A DNA stretch of 64,000 nucleotides, taken from positions 186,001 to 250,000 of the forward strand of contig NZ_RAPK01000011.1 of the NCBI RefSeq assembly GCF_003610495.1, given 5' to 3'. The DNA comes from Sinobaca qinghaiensis. Lineage in GTDB: Bacteria; Bacillota; Bacilli; Bacillales; Marinococcaceae. The notes under the pieces were generated by a model that saw nothing but the letters and a program-made list of their open reading frames with translations, had not been told where the DNA came from and ran no database searches. Both the position numbers and the translations under genes were made by a program. Positions 37,046 to 46,656 of the stretch are shown here, piece by piece; positions within the stretch are counted from its first letter, which is position 1; each line of letters opens with the position of its first letter.

Positions 37046-38011
37046 TTAAAACCTGCTGCCAGAAGCTGAACCTTTCGGAACAATGTGTTCGATTTCCGCC
37101 AGATCTTCTTTTGTTAGTATTACTTTTAAAGCACCATAGTTTTCTTGTATGCGTTCCAAGCGTTTGCTTCCTGGAATGGGCACAATCTGATCTCCTTGAG
37201 CCAAAAGCCATGCTAACGAAAGCTGCGCTGTAGTATATCCTTTTTGATCAGCAATTTCTTTAATGAGTGAAGCTGCTTTTACATTCTTAGCAAAGTTGTC
37301 ACCCTGAAATCGGGAATACATTTGATGGGGATAGGTTTCTGAGAGATCCTCTGCTCGCTGGATGTTCCCCGTCAAAAAACCTCTTCCTAATGGGCTATAT
37401 GGTACCAGTCCTATTTTCATGTCTTTTAAAAAAGGTAAGATTTCATCTTCTACATCTCTGCTCCATAAAGAATATTCCGTTTGGACAGCCGTTATTGGAT
37501 GTACTGCATGAGCACGGCGGATGATTTCCACCGGTGCTTCAGAGAGCCCTATATAACGAATTTTACCTAGCTTTACGAGCTCAGCTAACGTACTGACAGT
37601 TTCTTCAATCGGTGTATGTGGATCGTAGCGGTGCTGATAATAAAGATCAATGTGGTTCAGGCCAAGGCTGTATAAGCTAGCATCCACTGACTTTTTGATA
37701 TATGCCGGATCTCCCTTGTATCCATGACTATGAGTGGCACCAAATTTTGTGGCAACAATCGCCTCATCACGGCGACCCTTTAATGCTTTTCCTAGTAACT
37801 TTTCATTGTCCCCGAACCTCTGCTGTTGAAATCCTTCGTTTCCATAAAGGTCTGCTGTATCAAATAAGGTGATTCCCTGGTCTAAAGCACCGTGGATGGC
37901 TGAAATTGAATTTTGATTGTCTGGCATAGTCATCGTTCCTAGTCCAATAGCAGAAACCTCCAACCCTTCGTTTCCAAGCTTTCTTTTTTGTAAAGATTGA
38001 TTAGTAAGCAC
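37046..38011 (-). CDS. Aldo/keto reductase
   Basis: A 321-residue NADPH-type (beta/alpha)8 reductase. The catalytic tetrad is seen as Asp and Tyr in FDTADLYGN, Lys in VATKFGATH and His in LYYQHRYDPHTP; the cofactor end is VPIPGSKRLERIQENYGA. GTG 38011 is preferred because AAAGGAGG lies eight bases before it. Substrate unknown; such enzymes reduce aldehydes or ketones in detoxification. It is divergent from an XRE/MmyB-type regulator that probably controls it. Confidence 0.88.
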   Translation of the reverse strand: MLTNQSLQKRKLGNEGLEVSAIGLGTMTMPDNQNSISAIHGALDQGITLFDTADLYGNEGFQQQRFGDNEKLLGKALKGRRDEAIVATKFGATHSHGYKGDPAYIKKSVDASLYSLGLNHIDLYYQHRYDPHTPIEETVSTLAELVKLGKIRYIGLSEAPVEIIRRAHAVHPITAVQTEYSLWSRDVEDEILPFLKDMKIGLVPYSPLGRGFLTGNIQRAEDLSETYPHQMYSRFQGDNFAKNVKAASLIKEIADQKGYTTAQLSLAWLLAQGDQIVPIPGSKRLERIQENYGALKVILTKEDLAEIEHIVPKGSASGSRF

Positions 38012-38136
38012 TAGTGTATCCTCCTTTAATAAGTGGCGATAAAGCAATGTTAAATGTTTAGTATGATATGAACCACAGCTTGTTTATACTAGTAAGATTA
38101 CTACTAGGATAAAATCCTGATAGGAGGTACAACTTC

Positions 38137-38919
38137 GTGCAATCCACTGTTCATTCGAAAGTATTCGGCGAGTATTTAAAGTCCAGGAGAGAACGAGTAC
38201 AGCTAGATAAAGCCGACGTTGAAATCAATCGAAAAAGACGTAGGACACCGGGCCTGCGCCGGGAGGAAGTGGCATATTTAAGCCATATAAGTGTGACGTA
38301 TTACACCTTATTAGAACAAGGAAAAAATATTCAGCCTTCACGGGACATTCTATTAAATATAAGTCGGGCATTGCAGTTAAATTCTGATGAAAAGGAGCAC
38401 CTTTTTACGTTAGCTTACAATGATAATGAAGCACTCCTGCCTGTTGATAAACAATATCAAACGTCTTTGCAAGCTACAGTGGATGAGTTTCCGTTTCCTT
38501 CTTTTATTACAAATCAGAGGTCAAAAATCATATACTGGAATGAAGAAGCAGAGACAAAACTTTTTCCATTTTCCTCTTATAATGAGCGGCACTTACTTCA
38601 ACTGTTGTTTCTAGAAAAAAATTTCCGGGAGCGTATATATAACATAGAGGAATTTTCAGCTTATTCGGTTGCTGTCTGGAGAACTATTTATGAACGGTTT
38701 CCAGAGGGTGAAATTTTAAATCATCTTTTAACAAAGCTAAAAGAACAAAGCCAGGTCTTTAAAAACCTATGGGAAATACATCATATCGAGCAAAAAAAGG
38801 TTAGTTTTATTTCTATAAGAGATGACCAAAACCAAATTACACAATACCGTATTCACTCTTCTATGCGAGTAGACGGGGATGAAGATTTAAATTGGTGTAC
38901 CTATATTCCAATTTCTTAA
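38137..38919 (+). CDS. XRE regulator with MmyB-like ligand domain
   Basis: A 260-residue protein. The HTH is at residues about 8-75 with the signature RTPGLRREEVAYLSHISVTYYTLLEQG, followed by a PAS-like MmyB domain (YNDNEALLPVD to the end), the usual layout of this group, which often regulates an adjacent oxidoreductase. GTG 38137 follows TAGGAGG. It is divergent from the aldo/keto reductase with a 125-bp shared promoter region. Confidence 0.85.
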   Translation: MQSTVHSKVFGEYLKSRRERVQLDKADVEINRKRRRTPGLRREEVAYLSHISVTYYTLLEQGKNIQPSRDILLNISRALQLNSDEKEHLFTLAYNDNEALLPVDKQYQTSLQATVDEFPFPSFITNQRSKIIYWNEEAETKLFPFSSYNERHLLQLLFLEKNFRERIYNIEEFSAYSVAVWRTIYERFPEGEILNHLLTKLKEQSQVFKNLWEIHHIEQKKVSFISIRDDQNQITQYRIHSSMRVDGDEDLNWCTYIPIS

Positions 38920-39108
38920 CATATTAAGATTTAACTTAATGCAATTCTTTTTTCTCTAATTGAATTAGCATGTAACTTCAAGTAGTTACACTACATGTGA
39001 TGGACCCTTTTATATGTATTCCTCACTTATTTTCTTTTCCTATTTTATATTTTCATCTTTTCTGTCCTTTCTAAGGTTACGATGAAGGATCAAACGAAAG
39101 AAAAGATC

Positions 39109-39537
39109 TTACACCTCTCTCCTTTGGTAACGATATTTCTTCAATGCCGTATAAGTCACTAATTCCAAAAAGGGAATCATAAAATAATATTGAGCGGAAG
39201 TGGTGGATAATTCGTTCCACTTTTCCTTAAAATATATATCAAGCTTTGGCCAATTTGCAGCCAGATCTTTATAGGAATTTAGGATAACCTGTGCCGAAGG
39301 ATCTTCATGGATAAGAGATCTCTCTATTCGATTCTGATAGGCCAGAGACTGCTCTCCGTCCCGGATAATAGAAAACACCGTATAGGATTGAATGATATCA
39401 TCCTCTTTTGATTCCACATAATGGGAACCAATAAAGTAATTAGATGTTTCCTGCGTTCCAGCGTACGTCATCGACTCATCATCGTTTGTTTCATTTGCAG
39501 CCTCATCTGTGCTTTCACTGCTGGTATCCTCCTCCAT
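39109..39537 (-). CDS. Hypothetical acidic protein, possibly N-terminally truncated
   Basis: 142 residues. The first 25 residues are Glu/Asp/Ser/Thr rich, like the linker that follows a lipoprotein anchor, but no signal peptide precedes them and the start at ATG 39537 has no good ribosome binding site; a stop lies eight codons upstream. The remainder (YFIGSHYVESKEDD, YKDLAANWPKLDIYFKEKW) matches nothing I know. It may be a decayed lipoprotein gene that lost its 5' end. Confidence 0.45.
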   Translation of the reverse strand: MEEDTSSESTDEAANETNDDESMTYAGTQETSNYFIGSHYVESKEDDIIQSYTVFSIIRDGEQSLAYQNRIERSLIHEDPSAQVILNSYKDLAANWPKLDIYFKEKWNELSTTSAQYYFMIPFLELVTYTALKKYRYQRREV

Positions 39538-39674
39538 TTCATAAGAAATTACTTCAACTTATATAGGAACTTTAATATAATATGAATATAGAAAGATTTT
39601 TCAGAATTGTTCTTAAACTAGCGTGCAGCGGTTGAACAAATCAAGTTTTTGTAAAAATGAAGGGGGAGTAAAAG

Positions 39675-39857
39675 ATGAAAAATAATCGTTTTGAAGCTAT
39701 TTATAAACAGGGCGCAATAGAACAGTTCAAAGTTATTCGTGATAATGAGACAGGGGTTCTGTACTTGCTGAATGGTAATGCTACTGGGGGCGGGTTAACT
39801 GTCATGGTTGACCAGGAAGGAAATCCATTAATAGATGAAGATTTTCAAAAACAGTAA
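39675..39857 (+). CDS. DUF6440-type small protein
   Basis: A 60-residue protein behind AAGGGGGAG. FEAIYKQGAIEQFKVIRDNETGVLYL followed by GGGLTVMVDQEGNPL is the pattern of the DUF6440 family of short soluble proteins found in Firmicutes. Function unknown. It is followed by a hairpin terminator at 39937. Confidence 0.7.
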   Translation: MKNNRFEAIYKQGAIEQFKVIRDNETGVLYLLNGNATGGGLTVMVDQEGNPLIDEDFQKQ

Positions 39858-39936
39858 TGGATGAGTCAGCCTGCCATCATATCAATTTTTTTGATCGTAT
39901 AAATTTCTTCTATTAACAAGGATTTAAAAGAATGAA

Positions 39937-39968
39937 ATGGGGCTGGCCATTATTGGGACAGCCCCTTT
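39937..39968 (+). terminator. Terminator of the DUF6440 gene
   Basis: GGGGCTG pairs with CAGCCCC around a 13-base loop, followed by TTT. Confidence 0.5.
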
Positions 39969-40078
39969 CGTATATAAAAAAAGAAAGAGATTATCCTTTA
40001 ATGATATGGTTAATTCATTAAAAGACAATATGTTGTTATCTGGTGTAAGTGGCTTTCCTTTATCTATATCTGTGATTG

Positions 40079-40474
40079 TCATGCCAAGTCGAACAAAATA
40101 CGAGCATCCGGCACATTCCCATACGTAATGTCATTCATCGTGCCTCTGGCTTTTCGAAACGTCTGTACATCCTCTCTTCGTACACACACCTAAACGCCGG
40201 ATAAGATGTTCTGTCTCTATGGTAGAGGCACTATCTACAGCATGAACATGCACCAGCAGCTTGGTGATTCTCTTATAAGCCTGGATATCAAGTTCTCTAA
40301 TGGACTCAGCCTAAATAATAATTTCTGACGTCCCTTCTTCTACCTCTAAAAGGACCTGTTTCCAAAACACACGGGCTGCTTTTCTATTCTCTTCTTAATT
40401 TTTATTTTGCTTACATAATATCTCAATACATTGGTATCTACTACATACGTTTTCTTTAATCCAACGTCCGTCAT
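40079..40474 (-). pseudogene. PIN-domain toxin gene, multiply frameshifted
   Basis: From ATG 40474 the frame reads GLKKTYVVDTNVLRYYVSK, the first active-site Asp strand of a PIN nuclease. It shifts to AARVFWKQVLLEVEEG and, past an in-frame stop, ESIRELDIQAYKRITKLL, and finally shifts again to MNDITYGNVPDARILFDLA at the C-terminus, which holds the last conserved Asp (PDARI). At least two frameshifts and one stop. A short frame just upstream (40493-40627) could be the remains of its antitoxin. Confidence 0.7.
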
Positions 40475-40492
40475 ACAGCCTTCATGGGCCTT

Positions 40493-40627
40493 TTATTCTT
40501 CCAGGATGGTTTTTATCATATGGATATTATCTTGTTTGATAGCGTCTTGTTTGCGCAGCAAATTTTCCAGGTTTTGACTGCCTGGGAACTGTTCGGTATG
40601 GATCATCCATTGGCCTTTATTCCCCAT
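40493..40627 (-). CDS. Possible antitoxin-like small ORF, 44 aa
   Basis: A short frame MGNKGQWMIHTEQFPGSQ...HMIKTILEE ending 18 bases before the PIN-domain remnant. Its composition is protein-like and its position is that of an antitoxin, but the ribosome binding site is distant (about 20 bases) and the family is unrecognised. It may be the truncated end of a longer antitoxin. Confidence 0.3.
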   Translation of the reverse strand: MGNKGQWMIHTEQFPGSQNLENLLRKQDAIKQDNIHMIKTILEE

Positions 40628-40694
40628 CTGTCTTTTTGCTTCAATATCTCCTTTTCAATAAAAAAAGCGCTATTTTTTGTTTCTCAACAATAAA

Positions 40695-40733
40695 AGACCG
40701 GAAAACCTCACGAGGTTTTCCGGTCCTTTATTT
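40695..40733 (-). terminator. Cytochrome P450 terminator
   Basis: GACCGGAAAACCTC / GAGGTTTTCCGGTC perfect stem with loop AC, and a minus-strand T-rich tail. Confidence 0.8.
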
Positions 40734-41943
40734 ACGTTAGACGAACAGGAAGCCCCGTGAGTCCGCGCATGAGTATGCCCGGGCGCCATTCCAGGTCAGA
40801 AACAGCCGTATCTAGCTGCAGCCCAGGGAAGTGTTCCAACAGCGTATGCACGGCAACTTCGGCTTCCACTCTGGCAAGCGGTGCCCCGAGACAGAAGTGA
40901 ATGCCTTTGCCGAAAGCAAGGTGTTTGCTCTGTCTGCGGGTGATATCGAAAACGTCCGGATCCTCAAATGCCTCCGGGTCGCGGTTGGCCGCATCGAGAG
41001 CCACGAGCACATGGTCCCCTTTGTGAATCGTTTTCCCTTGAAGTTCCAGCGTTTCAGCAGCCCAGCGGTCGGTGCTGAATTCGACCGGCCCCTCGAAACG
41101 GAGCATTTCTTCAATGGCCGGGCGAATGAGTTCTGGCTGCTGCTGTAACATGCGCATCTGCTCTGGGTGAGTCATCAAAGCAAACAGGCCGTTGGCAATG
41201 AGGTTTACCGTCGTTTCATGACCGGCGATAATTAACAGCGAAACGACGCCGTAAAGTTCCTGCTCGGAGAGACGGTCCCCTGCTTCCTCGGCCTGGATGA
41301 GCTTGCTGATCATGTCATCCTTTGGGTGTTCCCGCCTAGTAGCTATCCATTCCTGGAGATAAGTGGTGAATTCCTCGATATGCTGCTGAACTTTTTTAGC
41401 TTTGCCCGGATCATTGGATGCTTCGACGAGGGTGTTGGACCAGGTGCGGAATTTATCCCTGTCTTCACTTGGAACGCCGAGCATTTCGCAAATAACAATG
41501 ATAGGGAGCGGAAAAGCAAAATCATCGATCAGATCTATCCGGGAGCGGCCCTGCATATCATCGATCAGTTCATTTGTTATTTCTGTAATCCTGCCCCGGA
41601 GCTCTTCGATCATTTTCGGTGTAAACGTCTGCTGAACGAGGCCGCGCAGTCGTTTATGATCTGGTGGATCTGCAAAAAGCATGTTTTGGGAAAAAATATT
41701 TTGCTGCGCTTCGGCACGTTCTTTTTCATCTAAAAAAACAGTGAAATCCTTAATGAAACGTGGGTCTTTCAATACAGCGACAGCGTCCTTATACCGAGTG
41801 ACGATCCAGGCGTAATGACCCTCGGGCATCAAGACCCGGTGCACGGGATCGTGCTGCTGGAGAGAATGAAAGGCGGGGTACGGATCCTGTTTAAAGGCAT
41901 GAGTAAATAAGTCGACTTCCCTGCTGTTGAAATCATTATCCAT
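40732..41943 (-). CDS. Cytochrome P450
   Basis: A 403-residue soluble bacterial P450. The heme-binding Cys lies in FGKGIHFCLGAPLAR, the oxygen-activation helix has IAGHETT, and the K-helix EEMLRFEGPVE follows. The size and motifs resemble the CYP107/CYP109 groups of Bacillus (YjiB-like), which hydroxylate fatty acids, terpenes or steroids. ATG 41943 follows AAAGGAG. No ferredoxin or reductase gene is adjacent, so redox partners must be encoded elsewhere. It is more GC-rich than its surroundings. Confidence 0.9.
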   Translation of the reverse strand: MDNDFNSREVDLFTHAFKQDPYPAFHSLQQHDPVHRVLMPEGHYAWIVTRYKDAVAVLKDPRFIKDFTVFLDEKERAEAQQNIFSQNMLFADPPDHKRLRGLVQQTFTPKMIEELRGRITEITNELIDDMQGRSRIDLIDDFAFPLPIIVICEMLGVPSEDRDKFRTWSNTLVEASNDPGKAKKVQQHIEEFTTYLQEWIATRREHPKDDMISKLIQAEEAGDRLSEQELYGVVSLLIIAGHETTVNLIANGLFALMTHPEQMRMLQQQPELIRPAIEEMLRFEGPVEFSTDRWAAETLELQGKTIHKGDHVLVALDAANRDPEAFEDPDVFDITRRQSKHLAFGKGIHFCLGAPLARVEAEVAVHTLLEHFPGLQLDTAVSDLEWRPGILMRGLTGLPVRLT

Positions 41944-42433
41944 TATGATCGACTCCTTTGTAGTAGGCTTTAAAAGAAAAGACACCCAGATGTTCTAAGA
42001 AACACAGGCAGGTTAATTATACTCTCTTTTTTCGAAAGCCTCATCATAGTTGTGTGAAGAAGAAACCATTAAAATATAGGAAAATTCATTCTTTATAGAA
42101 ATATAGCAAATTATAATCTATCATGAATGGAATTGTAAACGGAATGACCTTGAATGCATCTCCAAATAGACACGTGGCTGCAGAAGGGCCTGGTGGCATT
42201 TCAATTGTAGCTGACGACGCTGATACCGAAAAGAGACCGCACAAAACTTCCTTACACTTCATTATTTTTACGAAAAAATCAACACTATTCTTTATTTATT
42301 AGGTCATTCACCAAATAAAACATCAAAAATAGTTCTTTAGATCTAAAAAAATAGTGACATTTTAACTAATTACTTGTAACATTAATATTTGGAAAGAGAT
42401 TAACATATTTAAAAATGAAGGGAGGAAAAGAGA
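41944..42433. other. Intergenic region with an unsupported 59-codon frame
   Basis: A frame at 42123-42302 reads MNGIVNGMTLNASPNRHVAA then GPGGISIVADD and later becomes low-complexity; it has no ribosome binding site and may be a gene fragment. No hairpins or repeats are seen elsewhere in this AT-rich stretch. Confidence 0.25.
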
Positions 42434-42766
42434 ATGGAGGAGAACATAAATCCAATAGAAGAAACAAAAGATACGAATATTAAACCAAGCCGCGTAATGA
42501 AATGGTCGTTCGGTGGTTTAGAAGCATTTTTAGGCATACCTATTTTAGGGGGCCTTGTTATTATCAGTCTGGCATGGGTGCCCCTTGCGATGATGCTGGT
42601 TTTACATATTATCGGCCTTGTATTTGCTAATAAAGAAAACAGAAGTAAAACCGGGCATATTTTAGGAATATTGGCTTCTGCACTTGGATGGATTCCAGGT
42701 GTCGGTATGGTACTGCATATTTTAGCAGCTATTTTCTTACTAATTGAAGCAGGTAAAAACAATTAA
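42434..42766 (+). CDS. Small membrane protein, 110 aa
   Basis: ATG 42434 follows GGGAGGAAAAG. A hydrophilic N-terminus (residues 1-25) precedes three hydrophobic segments (about 30-60 split by WVP, and 74-102). GLVFANKENRSKTGHILGI is a conserved-looking loop between helices as in small DUF4190-like membrane proteins, but I cannot assign the family firmly. Single gene. Confidence 0.6.
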   Translation: MEENINPIEETKDTNIKPSRVMKWSFGGLEAFLGIPILGGLVIISLAWVPLAMMLVLHIIGLVFANKENRSKTGHILGILASALGWIPGVGMVLHILAAIFLLIEAGKNN

Positions 42767-42912
42767 TCAAAACCCATGCTGACAAATTCAATCGTTTGGA
42801 CTGACCTGAATATCGCCCTGCGACAGCTTATGGTGTGGTATTTAAATAAAAAAGGAGAGCAAATGCTGCGCGAATCAGCACTTTCTTTCCTTTTTTTGTT
42901 TATGATAAAAGT

Positions 42913-42952
42913 AAAAAAGCGAATCAGGACTAATCCTGGTTCGCTTTTTTTC
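42913..42952. terminator. Terminator before the APC permease 3' end
   Basis: AAAGCGAA.CAGGA pairs with TCCTGGTTCGCTTT followed by a T-run; an A-run on the left side makes it usable from both directions. Confidence 0.8.
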
Positions 42953-42994
42953 ATTCTAATTTTTTACGCTATTTCTTGTGGTGCTCTGTTTTAC

Positions 42995-44305
42995 TTATGA
43001 CTTGGCTTCCTCTGCTGTTTTATTTTTCAAAAATAAATGTTCGCCAACAAATATTAATACAATAAATACGATAGAAAAAGCTACAATTAACCAGTCGGTA
43101 TTCAATTTCACCCATGTGAAAGCCGCCAGTACTATGGCGTCCAAAATCAGTGCGGTTAATACAATTCCAGGGTTTGCATTAACTTTTTTACGTAAATGCT
43201 TATAAACACCCCAGTGTACAATCATATCCATTACAAGATATAGAATAACCCCTACAGAAGCGATCCTGGTCAAATCGAAAACCACTGTTAGAATCATCGC
43301 CAGCACTATTGTGTATACAAGTGTGTGTGTTTGGATTTTTCCAGGCATTCCAAAATGCTTGTGAGGAATTAACTCCATATCAGTCAGCATAGCGAGCATT
43401 CGTGAAACAGCAAAAACGCTGGCAATAATACCGGAAATGGTTGCTATAATAGCAATAGCAACAGTAAACCATACCCCGTAATTACCAAATGCAGGTCTGG
43501 CTGCTTCAGCAAGTGAATAGTTCTTGGCTTCAATAATGCTGCTGAGCGGTAAATTACTGGAAACGGCCCATGCTACAAGCAAATAAACAACGAGGCTTAT
43601 TAAAATGGTCACGATTATTGCTCTTCCAACATTTTTCTTTGGCTTTACAATCTCTGAGCCGCTATTAGTAATTGTTGTAAAACCTTTAAATGAAAGAATT
43701 GTTAACGCCACAGCAGCAATCATACTAGCCCACGTAGAGTCAGGTGTCCTGCTTCCTCCTTCAGCAGGAATAACAGAAAATCCAGCTACCCATAATCCTC
43801 CCATTGCAAAAACGACCAAACCTATAATTTTCAAAAGGGAAATAATGGACGTAAACGTTTGTATAAAATTGTTGCCGGAAACATTCACTATAAAGGCAAA
43901 TAAAAGCAATCCCACACCAAGAGCAGGAACAAGAAAACTTCCCTCCTCAATATTAAATATCTGCAACGTATACGTACCAAAAGTGCGGGCGACTAAACTC
44001 TGATTAATTACCATCGATACGGCCATCAGCATAGCAGCTGAAGCCGTCAAGGTCCCTTTCCCGTAAGCTTTCACCAGAAACATCCCTATTCCACCGGCTG
44101 AAGGATATTCATTGCTCATTTTTATATAAGAATAGGCACTAAACCCCGTTACTATTCCGCCTGCTATAAACATAAGCGGAAACCATGTTCCTGCTAATTC
44201 TGCAATCTGCCCCAGCAGCGCAAATATTCCCGCACTTATCATAACGCCTGTTCCAAGACCTATCGCTCCCGTAAGCGAAAGACTATTTTTTTCGTATTCT
44301 CCCAC
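42995..44305 (-). CDS. APC-superfamily amino acid permease
   Basis: A 436-residue protein with twelve predicted helices. The first helix GAIGLGTGVMISAGIFALLG carries the unwound G-(I/V)-G-x-(M/V)-I-G-x-GIF-type substrate/Na site of the APC fold, and LTILSFKGFTTITNSGSEI corresponds to the helix 6 region. These carry amino acids into the cell; the substrate is unclear. GTG 44305 is chosen because AAGGAG lies eight bases before it. It stands alone between two terminators. Confidence 0.85.
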   Translation of the reverse strand: MGEYEKNSLSLTGAIGLGTGVMISAGIFALLGQIAELAGTWFPLMFIAGGIVTGFSAYSYIKMSNEYPSAGGIGMFLVKAYGKGTLTASAAMLMAVSMVINQSLVARTFGTYTLQIFNIEEGSFLVPALGVGLLLFAFIVNVSGNNFIQTFTSIISLLKIIGLVVFAMGGLWVAGFSVIPAEGGSRTPDSTWASMIAAVALTILSFKGFTTITNSGSEIVKPKKNVGRAIIVTILISLVVYLLVAWAVSSNLPLSSIIEAKNYSLAEAARPAFGNYGVWFTVAIAIIATISGIIASVFAVSRMLAMLTDMELIPHKHFGMPGKIQTHTLVYTIVLAMILTVVFDLTRIASVGVILYLVMDMIVHWGVYKHLRKKVNANPGIVLTALILDAIVLAAFTWVKLNTDWLIVAFSIVFIVLIFVGEHLFLKNKTAEEAKS

Positions 44306-44604
44306 AGATCTCACTCCTTAGATACAATCTGTTTATTTCACCTGCTCGTAAATTTATAAGCTTTCCTTTCTTCAATTTTAGGTTACTTTCTTTCTTTACC
44401 CTATAATTGTGAAGAAAGTATGTAGCTGAGACTTTCATATATGATAAAACAGCTTATTTTCCTATGTCACATTTTATCTGTGAAGGTGTATCATTACCTG
44501 CTTGACCTTTAAGCGGGTTTAGGAGAACATACGAAAGAGAATCCACCCGTTTATAGTAAATAAAATTTCTCAAAGTAAAAAATAGAAAGGAAGAGGCTTC
44601 ATTA

Positions 44605-45060
44605 ATGATGCAGACTTTACTCACTCATATTCCCTCGACTTTATTACATCTTATCGCTGGAGCCTTACTTATGGATACCTTTTTCAAAGGCCGGAAATAT
44701 CCTTTCTTGAAACGTCTTTCTATAATGGCTTATGGAGGACTGCTTGTCATTACTTTGGATATCCCAAAACTATTTGGTTTTATTTTTACGCATTCCTTGT
44801 TTTTCCTTCCCGTTCTTAGTTTTGGATTAGCTCTCTTAACGAAAAGATTTATCGTATCTACTTTAATGAAAAATTGGGCTTTTATCATACTTATTCTGCT
44901 AATAGGCGGCATAGCGATAGATTTCTTCGGAAATGGCGCTCATTTATGGTACCCTCTGTCCGAAAAAAATGTTTCTTTTTCTATCATTCAGCGGGAGTGG
45001 GTTCTGCTCGTTATTTTAATATTAATCTTTATGTTCCGCCTTATACCATTCAATAGATAA
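44605..45060 (+). CDS. Membrane protein, 151 aa
   Basis: Starts at a double ATG (44605) behind AGGAAGAGG. About four or five hydrophobic segments (residues 10-25, 40-52, 57-77, 89-105 and 130-146) with conserved-looking polar points HIPSTLLH, MDTFFKGRK, LDIPK and DFFGNGAHLWYP. The His/Asp in helices recall YdjM-type membrane-bound hydrolases, but the match is weak. A poor SigB-like pair (GTTTAG at 44517, GAGAAT at 44537) lies upstream. Confidence 0.55.
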   Translation: MMQTLLTHIPSTLLHLIAGALLMDTFFKGRKYPFLKRLSIMAYGGLLVITLDIPKLFGFIFTHSLFFLPVLSFGLALLTKRFIVSTLMKNWAFIILILLIGGIAIDFFGNGAHLWYPLSEKNVSFSIIQREWVLLVILILIFMFRLIPFNR

Positions 45061-45168
45061 ATGAAAGATTTTGACTTCCAGTTATTTTTTAAAGAACGAA
45101 CGGATAATGCGGCAATGTATGAATGTGTTGCACTTTGCCGGAGGAAAGTTTATATTATGTAAGATTGA

Positions 45169-46656
45169 TTGAAATGCCATAGACAAAAGGGGAAGATATA
45201 TATTTCATTTGAATGGTGGAGTACACTAAGTAATGTCTTTTTTTTATTAAATATTCTATTAGCCCTCTCTATTCTTTTTATTGAACGAAAATCTGCTACT
45301 TCTACATGGGCTTGGATTATGCTTCTTTTTTTTCTGCCGGTTATAGGATTTATATTGTATTTATTCTTTGGTAAGCCACTTAGCAGAAAGAAACTAAAGC
45401 CTCAGCATATATACTCCAATTCCAACATTCAAAAGCATTCAGCTGCGCAGCTAAATGAAATCGATAAAGGAAGTTTTGCCCGTTCTCCTCTTATAGAAGA
45501 AATGCAGGATAGTATCCGCATGCATTTAAAAGGCAACGAGGCTGTATTAACAATGAACAATACAATTCAAATATATACTGATGGCGATGAGAAGTTTCAG
45601 GCATTATTTCATGACATAGAAAATGCCTCCTATCATATTCATCTTCAATATTTCATCGTACAAGATGATAAAATTGGAAATCAATTAATGAACCTATTAA
45701 CACATAAAGCAAAGCAGGGAGTTAGTGTGTTATTTCTTTATGACGATGTAGGCTCGAAGTCGTTATCCGCTGATTTTTTTACTGAGTTTTTGCAGTCTGG
45801 AGGAAAAGCGGAATCTTTGCTGTCTTCTAAAATTCCCTTCTTTAATTTACGCTTTAACTATAGAAACCATCGAAAATCAGCGGTCGTGGACGGAATGATT
45901 GGTTATATTGGCGGGTTTAATGTTGGGGACGAATACGTAGACGGCCATAAAAAACTTGGTTATTGGAGAGATACTCATTTACGGGTCGAAGGAGAAAGTG
46001 TTCACGCTTTACAGAACCAATTTCTAATGGATTGGAACCAGGCTTCTCAACAACATCCCATAAAATATGACGAGACTTACTTTCCTTCTCCGACAGGTAG
46101 AGAAACAGAAACGGCGATACAAATAGTAGCAAGCGGACCTCTTACCTCCTATGATCATATCAAAACAGGATATTTGAAATTGATTACCCGTGCTAAAAAG
46201 TCTATTTATATCCAAACTCCTTATTTCATACCTGATGATTCTATTTTAAAAGCCCTTTCTATGGCAGTACTTAGTGGCGTGGATGTTCGAATTATGATCC
46301 CAGACAAACCTGATCATTTATTTGTACGACCGGCCAATATGGCATTTGTTCATGAGCTTTTAGCGGTAGGAGCAAAGGTGTACCAGTATTCCAATGGCTT
46401 TCTTCATGCTAAAACGTTAATTATTGATCAAAAGGCGTTTTCTATTGGATCAGCTAATATGGACGTGCGAAGTTTTTCGTTAAATTTCGAAGCAAATGCT
46501 TTTATTTATGATCGGGAAACCGCCGAGAAAATGGCTCGTATTTTCTTCCGGGATGTGAACGTTTCAGAGGAATTTACGATGGATTTTTTTGAGTCTCTTT
46601 CTTTTTATGCACGAATCAAAAAAAGGATAGCAAGGCTTATCGCTCCTCTTTTATAG
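45169..46656 (+). CDS. cls: Cardiolipin synthase
   Basis: A phospholipase D superfamily enzyme condensing two phosphatidylglycerols to cardiolipin at the membrane. Two N-terminal helices (FFLLNILLALSILFIERK and WAWIMLLFFLPVIGFILYLF) precede two PLD half-domains, with HKD motifs NHRKSAVVDG and HAKTLIIDQK. The start is uncertain: TTG 45169 has no ribosome binding site, whereas an in-frame ATT at 45202 follows AAAAGGGGA at ideal spacing and would place the N-terminus as in Bacillus ClsA. More cardiolipin is a known response to salt in Bacillus. Confidence 0.9.
   Translation: MKCHRQKGKIYISFEWWSTLSNVFFLLNILLALSILFIERKSATSTWAWIMLLFFLPVIGFILYLFFGKPLSRKKLKPQHIYSNSNIQKHSAAQLNEIDKGSFARSPLIEEMQDSIRMHLKGNEAVLTMNNTIQIYTDGDEKFQALFHDIENASYHIHLQYFIVQDDKIGNQLMNLLTHKAKQGVSVLFLYDDVGSKSLSADFFTEFLQSGGKAESLLSSKIPFFNLRFNYRNHRKSAVVDGMIGYIGGFNVGDEYVDGHKKLGYWRDTHLRVEGESVHALQNQFLMDWNQASQQHPIKYDETYFPSPTGRETETAIQIVASGPLTSYDHIKTGYLKLITRAKKSIYIQTPYFIPDDSILKALSMAVLSGVDVRIMIPDKPDHLFVRPANMAFVHELLAVGAKVYQYSNGFLHAKTLIIDQKAFSIGSANMDVRSFSLNFEANAFIYDRETAEKMARIFFRDVNVSEEFTMDFFESLSFYARIKKRIARLIAPLL

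Noticed and set aside
42776-43000. 74-codon plus-strand frame after the 110-aa membrane protein
   Set aside because: Runs through a terminator hairpin and has no ribosome binding site.
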